Shown: positions 47,640-57,637, counted from the first letter of the stretch. The stretch: 64,000 nucleotides of DNA from DATKEJ01 sp963768715 (GCA_963768715.1 CAVYJC010000002.1:124001-188000), one strand, 5' to 3'. The notes: a model not told the origin generated them from the letters alone. Made by a program: numbers and translations.

Positions 47640-49409
47640 TCACAGGCCGAACCGAATTGCAAATGCCACGGACCGGAGCTGCCGGGCCGTCAGGCGATCG
47701 ACGCCTGAACCAATAGTCCGTTCTTCCTCGTAGCGGGCTAGTGTTCCTTTGATCCAGCACGTGAGATTCGGAGATATGCGTGCAGCCACCAGAACGTACG
47801 CTCGTTCGCCGGAGTCGGATAGAAGGGGCACAGCAAAGTAGCCGGGCAGGTCGGGCTCGTACAAATAGATTCCCGAATTCCCCGAGTCGGATTTGAAGAA
47901 GACCACACCGGATGTCACTGTGAATCGGCGACTTGCCAGCCAGACGAGACGTTGACCGATTCCCTCCCCGGTTTCGACCTCGGAATCGCGGAGATGAACA
48001 AATACCACGTCGAAGCTTGGACGCACCCTGCGATTCCCCTCGGCCTCGAGCCGAATTCGCAGCCGGTGGCGGTGCTCGAACGGTGCGGCTGGAAGAACTC
48101 CCGAAACCAACTCTCGATTAGCCACTTTCTCGTCGAGGCGAAGAACGAATCGGACGGAACCGAAACGTCCATCGTACTGCAATCCGGAGGACACGAACGT
48201 CGACGGCCGATACGAATCGAACTGAAGCCAAGGCTTGCGATACAGATCATGAAAAAGGCGTACGTGGTGCTCCGCCCAACGCCCCTCCACTCCGATCATC
48301 CAGCCACGCTCATTGCGGCTGGTCGACCCGGATGCGCCTGGCGCAGCCCCGTAGATCCCGTTAAAACGCGGCGGATAGTCTCGCCATGCAAAGTCAATCC
48401 ACACTCCGGGCGCTGCTTTCGAACGCGCGATCACGATTCCGGCCGGCGTACCATCCTCGTCGATCGCGACCTCACCTGCAAGTTTCAGACGAGCACCCGG
48501 CGAAGCGTGCATCTCGATGGATGCCGCCCGCCAACTTCGACCAACAAACTCGTAGGCCTGGTAGGGACGCGCACTCCGAGCGATTGGATGATCGAGAGAC
48601 CCTGACGCGAACGAGAAGCCGATGCCGGCCGACTTCGAGTCCAGCAGAATAGAACCACCTACCAAACCACCTCTAAGTCTGTCGTCGCGTGCTATCTCGC
48701 TGTCGTTTCTGTGCAGACCTGTTGTGGGTCTGCTGCTGACTTCATCCGACTCATCGACGATCGCGTCTTGCGTCATCGCTGCGGCGAACATGACAAGGCG
48801 GAGTGGGCCCTTTACAGTCAAATCGAGTCCGGCGCCCTTGAAGACCGTCGCCTCATATGAGCTGCCGCTCGCGCGAACCGAGGCCCCGGGCCGCATGAAC
48901 GAGCCGGGATTCAGACCGAGGCGAGCGAGCCGCTGACCGCCCCAGACGTTAAGTCCCATGCCCAGTCTAGGCCGCAGGGCGCCGCCGACAAGCGAATTGA
49001 TGGGTCCGATCTTCGAGAGCGTAATCGACGCCGTGACGAAATCGAGCGCTTCGGCCGCGGACCCGATCCCCTCCCCTGCATCGTGATCAACGACTGCCAC
49101 GATCTGGAGATGTGGACCGAGGCGCCATCGCAGTCTGGATCGGAAGGCGACGGGGGGACCGTGAAAGGCCGTCGAATCCGACGCCTTGTAACCTGCCTTT
49201 CGCTCCAGATTGTATCGCGTCGAGGTCGTCCACGTCAGATGGCGGGGTCCGTTGGGGGGAGTGATTGAGTCGACGTCCTCCTCGCCGGCGGCAACCTCCA
49301 GATCGATTGCGGAGGTATCGACGCGAGATCCTTCCGTCGTGTCGATCTGTTGTGCATTCACGACGGAAATGCAGCCGAGGGTCAGGATCGTCGCCATGAG
49401 GCGCCTCAT
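47640..49409 (-). CDS. Outer-membrane beta-barrel protein of unknown function
   Basis: This 589-residue protein has a signal peptide (LMATILTLGCISVVNAQQ). A Ser/Asp-rich stretch follows, then long alternating strands with aromatic girdles (FRSRLRWRLGPHLQIVAVVDH, VRFVLRLDEKV, RSVAFAIRFGL) and a C-terminal aromatic/Leu end typical of barrels. The ATG at 49409 overlaps the stop of the upstream PorV/PorQ-like gene (ATGA), which decides the start. It resembles the barrel half of large Bacteroidota proteins that also carry helix-hairpin-helix domains; none is present here. Confidence 0.75.
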   Translation of the reverse strand: MRRLMATILTLGCISVVNAQQIDTTEGSRVDTSAIDLEVAAGEEDVDSITPPNGPRHLTWTTSTRYNLERKAGYKASDSTAFHGPPVAFRSRLRWRLGPHLQIVAVVDHDAGEGIGSAAEALDFVTASITLSKIGPINSLVGGALRPRLGMGLNVWGGQRLARLGLNPGSFMRPGASVRASGSSYEATVFKGAGLDLTVKGPLRLVMFAAAMTQDAIVDESDEVSSRPTTGLHRNDSEIARDDRLRGGLVGGSILLDSKSAGIGFSFASGSLDHPIARSARPYQAYEFVGRSWRAASIEMHASPGARLKLAGEVAIDEDGTPAGIVIARSKAAPGVWIDFAWRDYPPRFNGIYGAAPGASGSTSRNERGWMIGVEGRWAEHHVRLFHDLYRKPWLQFDSYRPSTFVSSGLQYDGRFGSVRFVLRLDEKVANRELVSGVLPAAPFEHRHRLRIRLEAEGNRRVRPSFDVVFVHLRDSEVETGEGIGQRLVWLASRRFTVTSGVVFFKSDSGNSGIYLYEPDLPGYFAVPLLSDSGERAYVLVAARISPNLTCWIKGTLARYEEERTIGSGVDRLTARQLRSVAFAIRFGL

Positions 49410-50209
49410 TCGAGTGACACCGTGACGCACAGGCTCGATCCGAGTATGCGGTGCACACTCACGCCCGCATCAATCGAGGCGGTACGCATCGTCAGCCCCA
49501 ACCCGAAAGTGATTCGATCGGGATTGGTGCCCGTCCCCAGGCGGAGGCTTACGTCGTCGATCAGAGATATCTCGGCACCGATGCGAAGATCCGCGTCGGA
49601 GGAAACCTCCCGTGCGATGGCCGCCAACAGACGAAGGTTCGGCGAGGCGCGTGCCTCGAATCCAAACGAGAGTTCTTGCGAAAGCAGACGATTCCGGAAT
49701 CCTGTGGGCGCGCCGATGTATCGCCACGCCCCCCCTGCACGGATTGCTTCCGTTACGTCCGCCTGCCAGCCCGCAGAAACTCCGACCGCAGCACGGCTAC
49801 CATATCCGCCGACGGCTACGCGCCGATAAGTCGTTCGAATGCCCAGCCTGACATCCTGCATGATTCGCCTTGAAAGAACCAGGCCGGCGGTAAGCCGCCG
49901 GTAAATCTGGAACCCGAACGACTGGAGAGTTGCCCCCGTCAGGGTTTCGCCGAACGGGTAGACCACGACGGCGGACTCGTGTCGCAACTCGCTCAAGCCG
50001 TGGGCCTGTCCGAAAGAGAATGAGGCCGCAAGCGAGTGAATCTCCACGGCGGAGGCTGGATTGACGGGCTCGAATGGAAAACGTGACGCGACGACAACCG
50101 CATTTGCCAGTGCCAGACCGCGCGCTCCCATATCGAGCGATTGGGCCGCAAGTGGGCAGCTTGCAGCGACCGTGAAACTGAAGCCGATAAGTCTGGTAAT
50201 AAGCGCCAT
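49406..50209 (-). CDS. PorV/PorQ-like outer-membrane beta-barrel protein
   Basis: From the ATG at 50209 the 267-residue product has a signal peptide ending in CPLAAQ. It then shows the family-like start SLDMGARGLALANAVVVASRFPFEPVNPAS, which resembles the MGARGxAMGNA opening of PorV/PorQ and FadL-like barrels. Alternating strands continue to a C-terminal VTVSLE. PorV and PorQ anchor or process T9SS cargo at the cell surface. The T9SS link is supported by the divergent PorD-like gene immediately upstream. The exact subfamily is uncertain. Confidence 0.7.
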   Translation of the reverse strand: MALITRLIGFSFTVAASCPLAAQSLDMGARGLALANAVVVASRFPFEPVNPASAVEIHSLAASFSFGQAHGLSELRHESAVVVYPFGETLTGATLQSFGFQIYRRLTAGLVLSRRIMQDVRLGIRTTYRRVAVGGYGSRAAVGVSAGWQADVTEAIRAGGAWRYIGAPTGFRNRLLSQELSFGFEARASPNLRLLAAIAREVSSDADLRIGAEISLIDDVSLRLGTGTNPDRITFGLGLTMRTASIDAGVSVHRILGSSLCVTVSLE

Positions 50210-50228
50210 GAGCGTGACGTCGAATCCC

Positions 50229-51176
50229 ATGGAGGGATCGACACGAACCCCACTCTATAGACACTTGGAAAGGTCGTTTCATAACCTGACGCGGTTTCTC
50301 GTACTGGGAATCATCGTGCTCGGTGCCGCTTTGCCCCTGAGGGCACAGGAACTGCTGTGCAATGTCCGCCTCGACGCCAGCGCGATCGGCCAGTCTGATC
50401 AGGTTCAGTACGTAGAGGAACTGAAGCCGAAGATCCAGGAGTACCTGAATCTGCGCGCCTGGACGAATGATCGATTCCGGCGGGAGGAACGCATTCAGTG
50501 CCAGTTTGAAATCACCATTCTGGGTGCATCCACAGAAGGTGTTAATTCGTTTCGCGCCCAGTTGAGCATCGGCGTACTGCGGCCGATTTACGGTACGCTG
50601 CAGACGACGGTGACCACGCAAATCGCAGACGGGAACTGGGTTTTTGGATATGAGCCGAATCAGAGCCTGATCCATGATCTCGATCGCTACGATCCACTGA
50701 CGTCGGTGCTGGATTTCTATGCCTTCGTGCTAATAGGCTACGACTACGATTCGTTCGCCCCGCTGGCTGGTACGCCTTACTTCGAGAAGGCGCGAAAGAT
50801 TGTCAACCTGGCGCCCACAGGTGGGGGCGGGTGGGCCGTTGGTGGCGAACATACCCGCGGCTCTCTTATCCAGCAGCTGCTGGACCCACGCCTTGAGCGA
50901 GTTCGGCTTGCTTCCTTCGACTACCATTTCGGCTGCCTCGACCACTTCGTCACAGATCCGCAGGCAGCGCGTGATGCAGGACTCAAAGCGCTCCAATCGC
51001 TTCAAGAGGTGCTCAATGAAGTATCCAACCAGTACATTGTCGACCTCTTTTTGGCCACGAAAAACCAGGAGCTTGTTGGTGTTTTCGACGACTCGATCCA
51101 AAGTTCGGATGCTTACGGCATCCTTCTTCGCATCGACCCATCGCGGTCGAGCATATACGACCGTCTGGTGCAATAG
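50229..51176 (+). CDS. porD: T9SS protein PorD (DUF4835 family)
   Basis: This exported protein of about 315 residues has a signal peptide ending PLRAQ. The DUF4835 pattern follows: LLCNVRLDASAIGQSDQ, NLRAWTNDRFRREERIQCQFEITI, and VLDFYAFVLIGYDYDSFAPLAGTPYFEKA. This family is assigned to PorD of the type IX secretion system, found near the Por ring in the periplasm. The ATG at 50229 is my choice; a TTG at 50265 nearer the signal peptide is also possible, and neither has a strong ribosome site. The gene starts head to head with the PorV/PorQ-like gene. Confidence 0.83.
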   Translation: MEGSTRTPLYRHLERSFHNLTRFLVLGIIVLGAALPLRAQELLCNVRLDASAIGQSDQVQYVEELKPKIQEYLNLRAWTNDRFRREERIQCQFEITILGASTEGVNSFRAQLSIGVLRPIYGTLQTTVTTQIADGNWVFGYEPNQSLIHDLDRYDPLTSVLDFYAFVLIGYDYDSFAPLAGTPYFEKARKIVNLAPTGGGGWAVGGEHTRGSLIQQLLDPRLERVRLASFDYHFGCLDHFVTDPQAARDAGLKALQSLQEVLNEVSNQYIVDLFLATKNQELVGVFDDSIQSSDAYGILLRIDPSRSSIYDRLVQ

Positions 51177-52696
51177 AGTCCGTCCGGTCATCTCCCCTCT
51201 TCGACAAAGACTTTTCCTGCTCGGGCTCATCCCGATTCTGCTCACGCTGCTCGTAAGCGGCGCCACGAGGGCGCAGTCAAAGGTGAAGCGGACTCATCTC
51301 GTCGCGCTTGGGAATTTGTCGAACAACGAGGTCGCAAAGGGCCTGCTGCAATACGACGACTATGGGCGGATGGTCGTTTCGAACGTTCGCGGGAAGCTTC
51401 TCGTGCTGGCCACCGATGCTGAGCTGAGCCTGATGAATGAGCGCGGATGGCAGCCTGAGGTTCTAATGACAGATACTTCTGAGCTGCAGCTTTTCAAGCG
51501 AGGGATTTATGGGCCGACCCTCGAATTGCCTCCGATCTACCACACGTACGAGGAAATCCGGTCGATCGCTGACTCGCTGGCAAAGGCCCATCCGAAATTG
51601 GTGAAACGATTTACGATCGGAAGGACGACACAGGAGAATCGCGAGATTTTTGCCGTCAAGATCTCCAACGACGTCGACGCAGCGGCTGCCAAGCCCGTGA
51701 TCATGTTCGACGGATGTCATCACGCGGATGAGATCATGGGTGCAGAAATTGTGACGGCGATCATGAAAATGCTGGTCGAAGGATATGGGAAGGATCCTCA
51801 GATTACGGCCTGGGTTGATGCCTACGAGATCTATCTCGTGCCGGTGGTGAGCGTGGACGGCTATCACGTCGTGACGCACAACATCGACCCACGGTGGCGG
51901 AAGAACACGCGGGACACCAATGGGAACGGCGTCCTGTACGACTACCCGGAAGGCGTCGACGTCAACCGGAACTACGATTTTAACTGGGCGCGGGGCGGAA
52001 CCAGCGACTCCACGAGCGTTCGCTATCGCGGCGCATATCCGTTCTCTGAAGCCGAGAATCGCGCCATGCGATCTCTTGTGAGCCGGATTCGCCCGACGCT
52101 ATCCATTTCTTATCACAGCCAGGGCGAGGTCGTCTACTATCCATGGGTCTGGGGAGAGCGGCATGCGCCCGACGACAAACTCCTGACGGAAATCGCTCGG
52201 GGACTGGCCGGAAGCATCAGAAACGATGGAAGACGACACAACCTACGTGGCCGAATACGGCGCCGGTATGGTCGGGCAGAGCTACCCCTGGCTCTACGGC
52301 CGCTACGGCGACTTCGATTTCATCGTCGAAACGGGAAAAGGGACCCACATCTTCCCTCCTGAGGACGTTCCTGGGATTGTCGAGAACAACCTGAACGGCG
52401 CGCGCTATTTGATGAGCCGTGGGGAAGGTCCGGGTTTCTGCGTCAAGGTCACCGACGCCGCTACCGGCAAGCCGCTGTCGGCCGAGGTGTGGCTCCCGGC
52501 CATCGAGACGGAGGACGTCGACCGGCGCCGCACGCGCGCCGAAACCGGTGGATATTGGCGATTATTGCATCCCGGCAAATACCCGGTGCACATTACCGCT
52601 GACGGATACCAAAGGGTCATCATCGACGTGGAAGTACCTGTCACCGGATGGAACTGTCTTGACGTGCGTCTCAAACGCAGCACAGGCGACCACTGA
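51109..52696 (+). pseudogene. Secreted M14 zinc carboxypeptidase with TTR-like C-domain, frameshifted
   Basis: The protein has a signal peptide (LFLLGLIPILLTLLVSGATRAQ) and a propeptide-like region. The M14 catalytic domain has zinc motif DGCHHADEIMG, substrate-binding VDVNRNYDFNWA, third ligand SISYHSQGEV and catalytic Glu in DFIVETGKG. A carboxypeptidase-regulatory-like beta-domain ends it (VKVTDAATGKPLSAEVW). A run AAA at 52221-52223 has one base too many and splits the frame before the catalytic Glu; corrected length is about 528. No ATG, GTG or TTG lies between the porD stop and the signal peptide; the nearest in-frame ATG is 51109, inside porD. Confidence 0.8.
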
Positions 52697-52733
52697 AAGC
52701 AAATTCTCTCTTAACTCAAAGAACCTGATACCG

Positions 52734-53099
52734 ATGCCAAGATTGATAGAGGCCCCGACCGTCATCCCCGCGGCCGGCAGTAAGCCGAAGCGGATCGAGG
52801 AATACGTCGGGCGTGTGAACACCGGCCACGAATCGGCCAGCGTCGCGCGCATGCAGTCGCCTTCGGGCTGGGTCGAGCCCGGTCAACGGCCGGAGTTCGA
52901 GGAAATCACGGTCGTGCTCAAAGGCATGGTGCGGGTCGAGTTCGAGGGCGGATCGATGGACGTGCATGCAGGACAGGCCGTCGTCACCGAACCGGGTGAA
53001 TGGATCCGCTACTCCAGTCCGGGGCCCGACGGCGCCGAATATGTGGCGATCTGTCTGCCGGCGTTTTCACCGGGGACGGTGAATCGAGACGAGGCTTAG
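52734..53099 (+). CDS. Cupin-domain protein, metal-binding histidines not conserved
   Basis: This 121-residue single-domain cupin has motif 1 at about 50-66 (GQRPEFEEITVVLKGMVRVE) and motif 2 at about 78-90 (GQAVVTEPGEWIRY). The His pair of motif 1 is replaced, leaving only acidic residues, so a non-metal or altered-metal binding role is likely. It may bind a small molecule or sugar. Three-dimensional class is clear, function is not. It is followed by a heptad repeat array and a convergent tRNA gene. Confidence 0.75.
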   Translation: MPRLIEAPTVIPAAGSKPKRIEEYVGRVNTGHESASVARMQSPSGWVEPGQRPEFEEITVVLKGMVRVEFEGGSMDVHAGQAVVTEPGEWIRYSSPGPDGAEYVAICLPAFSPGTVNRDEA

Positions 53100-53176
53100 G
53101 TGATCGATGATCGATGATCAGACGAATCGGATCGAACGTCGGAACCCCGAACATCGAACGTCGAACCCCGAACCTG
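53100..53176. repeat. Heptad repeat array B, between cupin gene and tRNA-Leu
   Basis: The array starts one base after the cupin stop. First come GTGATCG, ATGATCG and ATGATCA (53100-53120), then a degenerate part. Units of the form GAACNNN follow: GAACGTC at 53134, one extra base, then GAACCCC, GAACATC, GAACGTC, GAACCCC and GAACCTG in strict 7-bp steps from 53142 to 53176. The tRNA 3' end begins at 53178. Confidence 0.75.
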
Positions 53177-53177
53177 C

Positions 53178-53264
53178 TGGTGCGAAAGGGGGGACTCGAA
53201 CCCCCACGGGTGTTATCCCACTAGGTCCTAAGCCTAGCGCGTCTGCCAATTCCGCCACTTTCGC
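53178..53264 (-). tRNA. tRNA-Leu (anticodon UAG)
   Basis: On the minus strand the gene reads from GCGAAAG (5' acceptor arm) to CTTTCGC with discriminator A, and CCA is encoded (53178-53180). The anticodon stem CTAGG/CCTAG encloses loop CTTAGGA with anticodon TAG, reading CUN leucine codons. A long variable arm and the T-loop GGTTCGAGTCC confirm a class II leucine tRNA. It is 87 bases with CCA. Confidence 0.95.
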
Positions 53265-53284
53265 AGATGATCCATCAAACGCTT

Positions 53285-53290
53285 AATATA
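53285..53290 (-). promoter_or_regulatory. Candidate -10 element for tRNA-Leu
   Basis: On the minus strand TATATT lies 20 bases upstream of the tRNA 5' end, the position expected for a -10 element with a short leader. The matching -35 is weak (TGGTGA about 15 bases further upstream). The assignment rests on position and one hexamer only. Confidence 0.3.
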
Positions 53291-53389
53291 GGATCAGTTC
53301 CGGGGTCACCAGCAGGCACTGTGAAGCCGGTGCATGCTTGTTAGAATAGAAATCTAAATTCTCGACCTGATTCGGTCGGACATATCACT

Positions 53390-55640
53390 ATGAAGCTTAA
53401 GACCTCCCTGCCGTTCATCTTCTTGGTCATCCTGGTCGCGTCGGGATGTGCGACCACGGGCGTTCAGCCCCGATCCAGTGTTGACACGGTTTTTGTCGCC
53501 GTCGGCTCGCCCGAAAATGCGGAAGTTGGCAGCACAGAGGCCGGCCGTTTTGACACGGGTAAGATGTGGACCTTCGACAATCCGCCGGCTTCCTATTTCC
53601 ATGATGAGTATGGATTTACACCCGACCACGCGTGGTTTACAAAGGCCCGTACCGGCGCCCTCCGTCTCTCAAATTGCTCGGCGTCTTTCGTATCGCCGAA
53701 CGGATTGGTGCTGACGAACCATCACTGCGCCCGGGTGGCGGTCACGCGGGTGACCCGCCGCAACGAGGACCTCGCCACGAACGGATTCTACGCCAGTTCG
53801 CTGGAGGATGAGCGGCGCGTACGCGATTTCTACGCTGACCAGCTCGTCTCCATCACGGACGTGACCGACCAGATCGTGACAGCCGGCAGCGCGGGAACGA
53901 CCGAGCAGGAGCGCGAAAGCCTCCGGCAGGCGGCCATCCAGGAAGTACAGAAGCAACTTCTCGAATCGGCGGGCGGTGAGAATTCAGATCACTATGTCCA
54001 GATCATTTCGTTTTACAGCGGAAGTTTGTACTCCGCGTATACGTTCAAGCGGTACAATGACGTCAGGCTCGTCCAGGTACCCGAGATGGCCCTTGGATAC
54101 TTCGGTGGAGATGCCGACAACTTCACGTACCCTCGCTACAGCCTGGACATGTCGTTCTTCCGCGTCTACGACGGCGGCAGACCCCTTCATACCCCGACCT
54201 ACTTCAAATTCAGCGAAGAAGGGTCATCGGAAGGCGACCCTGTGTTCGTCGTCGGAAACCCGGGAACGACCCATCGTCTCCAGACCGTCTCCGAACTGAT
54301 GTACCGCCGCGACCATGGCGAGCCCATTCAACTCCGCCTCTTTGAAGGACGAGCGAAAGTGATGGAAGAATTCAAGGTGGAAGAGCCGAGGGAAGCGCAG
54401 GCGATCGATCTTCAGAACACGATATTCAGCTTCGAAAACACGATCAAGGCGCGGCGTGGAATCCTGAAGGGCCTCCGGGATCCCGTTCTCATGGCGCGAA
54501 AGGCTGACGCCGAGGCAAAGTTCCGCGCTGCAATCGCATCGAACGACTCGCTAAAGGCCCGCTACGGAGGTCTTTTCGACGAAATGGCGAGTCTCCAAGC
54601 TGAACAGGCCGCCTTCGCCAACCAGTACGGCGCGTACATTCTCAACCCCTCGTCGACGGTCTACGGTGGAATCACGAAGCGTGCTACCATCAGCTACTTC
54701 TACGCCAGGGCGATTGCCGCCGGCGCGGACCCCGAGCAGATGGCCCAGGCCAAACAGCAAATCATCGACATTACGCCGTACCCGGTCGGACTCGAGAAGA
54801 AGATCCTCACCCAGCGCCTGGATGATCTCGTCTTCTATCTCGGCGCCAATCATGCCGACGTTGTTCGAATCCTGAAAGGACGATCGACCGCGCAGGCTGC
54901 CTCCGAAATTGTCGATGGCACTACGCTGCTCAAGTCGGACGGCCTCTCGGAGGCGATCGACAACTTCGCTACTTCCGGCGATCCAGCCTATGACCTCGGT
55001 GCTGTGATCGGCGATGGCCAGATTTCACTGCAGGAGCGACTCGTTCGAATCGGCGGCCGTTCGGCAGCAGATTTCGAAACTGCTCGCCAAGGCTCGCTTC
55101 GACGTCTATGGCGAGACGTTCCCGCCCGACGCGACGTTCTCGCTTCGAATCGCGGACGGCGTCGTGAAAGGCTATCCCTACAACGGAACGATGGCGCCAC
55201 CTTATACGACCCTTTATGGGCTGTATGACCGATACTATTCACATGAAGGCGCCAAAGACTGGTCGCTCCCGACGCGATGGGTCAATCACCCGGCCGATCT
55301 CGACCTTTCGACGCCGTTCACGTTCGTATCGACATGTGACATCATCGGCGGCAACTCCGGGTCTCCCGTACTGAATACCAAACTCGAAGTCGTAGGCCTC
55401 GCCTTCGATGGTAACATCGAGAGCTTGCCCGGTGAGTTCATCTACACCGATGAGACCGCGCGTACCGTCTCCCTTGACTCGAGGGTCATGCTCGAATCCC
55501 TCGACAAGATTTACGATGCGGACCGAATCGTGCTCGAACTGCTCCGAGGCGACCTGGTGGGCACAGAGCGCGAAGCAGATACGATCCTCGAAGGGACACA
55601 GGAGGTCAGAACGACCGTTCGAGGCAGAAGGCGGTTCTAA
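53390..55640 (+). pseudogene. S46-family dipeptidyl-peptidase, frameshifted, lipoprotein
   Basis: The joined protein of about 749 residues is a serine dipeptidyl-peptidase (DPP7/DPP11 family) that removes dipeptides from peptide N-termini. A lipobox at LVASGC (C20) predicts lipid anchoring. The catalytic His is in LTNHHCAR (about 110-114), the substrate segment is GGDADNFTYPRYSLD, and the catalytic Ser is in IIGGNSGSPV. The frame breaks in 55035-55075 where one base is extra, and resumes at SKLLAKARFDVYGETFPPDATF. DPP7 and DPP11 differ by a residue near the S1 site, which I cannot place with confidence here. The enzyme class is secure. Confidence 0.85.
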
Positions 55641-55646
55641 CGTCCA

Positions 55647-56567
55647 TCATGCATTTCGGACGAGTGCCTTCACGACGGCACGTTTGACGTCAGTAAGTTC
55701 GTCGACGTCCCGAAAGTGGTGTGCTGCGAGACCGTACACTGCCAGAGGTACGGGATTTAGCGTGTGCGTCTTGACCGACATGTCTTCGATGTTGCCGTGG
55801 TCGCTTGTCACGACGAGGGTCTGATTCGGCATTGCGGAATCGAGAATGCCCTCGATCATCCCGTTCAACTTTTCGAGGGCCTCTTCCGCCCTACCGAAAT
55901 CGCGTGAATGACCTGCCTTATCCGTTGCAAAATATTCGAATACTGTCAACGGAGCCTCTGTTGACAGGCGGGTAAGGCGAACGCCCGCTTCCTCCGGTGT
56001 GATAATCTCGTGACTCGACTCCGGCTCGGGCCAACTCCTCCCGGTAATGTCGGCCGAGATGGCCCTGCCTTCCTGCAGATCTATTCCGGTGCGCAACGGG
56101 ATGCCGGCCGTAGTACAGCAGAGGGTCGTTACCGTCCATCGCTTCGTGCGCTCGATGTATCGAAAGAAACGGTCGGGATAGGCGTTTGCAAAGAGTCCCG
56201 GCCCTCCTGTCGCCGCTTCGGCCGCCTTGAAGAGATTCTGTTCGCGGATGACAGGGCGAGACGTCGAGTGCGGGAAGGGTCCATAGTGTCTTCCGGCAAG
56301 CTTGGCGCAATTGACACCGGTAAACAGGGTTGCCTGGCCGGTTCCGCTCTGCGGCAAACCATCGACACCGAGCGTGGCGTCGATCCGGCGATAAACGAGA
56401 TCGTCGCGCGACGCCTCAGGCGCATCTGCCGTCAACGGCATGCCGCCGACAAGCCTCTCTATCGCGGAATACCCCCCGCGAGCTAGTGGATTGACGGCCG
56501 GCTCGGCAGGTCCCACCCCCAGCCCGTCTACAAACAACAGGATGATGCGAACCGGCTGCTCTCTCAC
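55647..56567 (-). CDS. Metalloenzyme/alkaline phosphatase-superfamily protein
   Basis: This 306-residue protein has metal-binding motifs of the phosphoglycerate mutase/phosphopentomutase superfamily: VDGLGVGP near the N-terminus, the serine or threonine nucleophile region GLPQSGTGQATLFTGV, DKAGHSRDF and VVTSDHGNIED near the C-terminus. The substrate is unknown. The start is a GTG whose bases overlap the stop of the DprA-like gene (GTGA, 56564-56567). The larger reading frame runs back into that gene and is rejected. Confidence 0.8.
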   Translation of the reverse strand: MREQPVRIILLFVDGLGVGPAEPAVNPLARGGYSAIERLVGGMPLTADAPEASRDDLVYRRIDATLGVDGLPQSGTGQATLFTGVNCAKLAGRHYGPFPHSTSRPVIREQNLFKAAEAATGGPGLFANAYPDRFFRYIERTKRWTVTTLCCTTAGIPLRTGIDLQEGRAISADITGRSWPEPESSHEIITPEEAGVRLTRLSTEAPLTVFEYFATDKAGHSRDFGRAEEALEKLNGMIEGILDSAMPNQTLVVTSDHGNIEDMSVKTHTLNPVPLAVYGLAAHHFRDVDELTDVKRAVVKALVRNA

Positions 56568-57469
56568 TCGGGTACGTGCTTCATTGCCGCCAGAACCCAG
56601 TCCATGTCCAGTTCGTCGCGGATGACATGCACGCGATCGGGCAGCGATTCCTTTGTCAGCGCAAAGACGGGTTTCCCGCTGTCCAGGCTCCACTCGAGTG
56701 CATCCCAACCGAAGCCTCCCTCTCTCGGTTCGATGAAGACGGCGGCTTTCGAGAGTGCGGCCTGCACGAGCATGCGCTCCCTGACGTCATGATCGAATGG
56801 TCCGTGCTGCATGAGGAACGAACTCACAAGGAGACCGCCGGCTTTCACTGCGGCACTCACGGCCGGACGGAGCGAGGGGGCGACCTTCGCCAGGCCGCAT
56901 CCGGCCACGAGGAGCGGCAAGCCATCCTTCGAAAGGAGAATCTTGGTGATCACGTTGTCCAGTCCGTCGGAGGCCGAGCACGATACGATCATTCCCTCAC
57001 CGGCGAGACGTCGAGCAAGTGTCTGTGCAGCTTCGAAGGGCTCCGGTTCGACCGGCGCCGAACCGAGGATGGCGACGGACGACTCACCGAGCAGCTTCAG
57101 GTTGCCATACGCAAAAAGTGCGTTCGGACGATGGGCGTTCGGAAGGTCGTCCACCCCCGCCGGCCATATTTCGTCACCGGACGTGATCACGGTCACCTGG
57201 CGGCGCGCCAGTTCCTCAATCGTCTTTTCTGCATCGGCCAACGCCTCCGTGACGAGTTCTTCGTTCAGCAGCCGGTCGGCAAGTTTCGCGGCCTGCGGCA
57301 CACGATGCAGACGATTCAGGATCTGCTCGCGAGGAAATCGCCGAACCTCCGCCAGCGTACCGAACTGCTCGAGGATCTTTCGCGTCGTCACGCGCCCCAC
57401 CCCTTCCATATTCTCAAGAGCGAGAATCTGGGCGACGCGAGACTCGATGGCAGCAGGTTTGTCAGTCAT
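56564..57469 (-). CDS. DprA/Smf-like Rossmann protein
   Basis: From the ATG at 57469 the 301-residue product begins with helix-hairpin-helix-like segments (LALENMEGVGRVTTRKILEQFG). A Rossmann-like domain follows in the order of DprA (SSVAILGSAPVEPEPFEAAQTLARRLAGEGMIVSCSASDGLDNVI, then LPLLVAGCGLAKVAPSLRPAV). The canonical GSR and SGxAxGID motifs are changed to GSAP and SCSASDGLD. It may therefore be a divergent paralogue and not the natural-transformation RecA loader. It is translationally coupled to the metalloenzyme-superfamily gene. Confidence 0.7.
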   Translation of the reverse strand: MTDKPAAIESRVAQILALENMEGVGRVTTRKILEQFGTLAEVRRFPREQILNRLHRVPQAAKLADRLLNEELVTEALADAEKTIEELARRQVTVITSGDEIWPAGVDDLPNAHRPNALFAYGNLKLLGESSVAILGSAPVEPEPFEAAQTLARRLAGEGMIVSCSASDGLDNVITKILLSKDGLPLLVAGCGLAKVAPSLRPAVSAAVKAGGLLVSSFLMQHGPFDHDVRERMLVQAALSKAAVFIEPREGGFGWDALEWSLDSGKPVFALTKESLPDRVHVIRDELDMDWVLAAMKHVPE

Positions 57470-57637
57470 GGACAAGTTTCCAGCGTTGTCAGCCAATAAA
57501 CGGGTCTGCCAAACCAACTTCCACAGTAGCGCCTGTCTCTGTCGACCGGGTTTCCGCCACCAATTCGATGCGAATAGCAGGCCGATCATTTTCGCAAAAC
57601 TGCGTCACGGCCTATACTCACGCTCGTTCCGGGTCTT

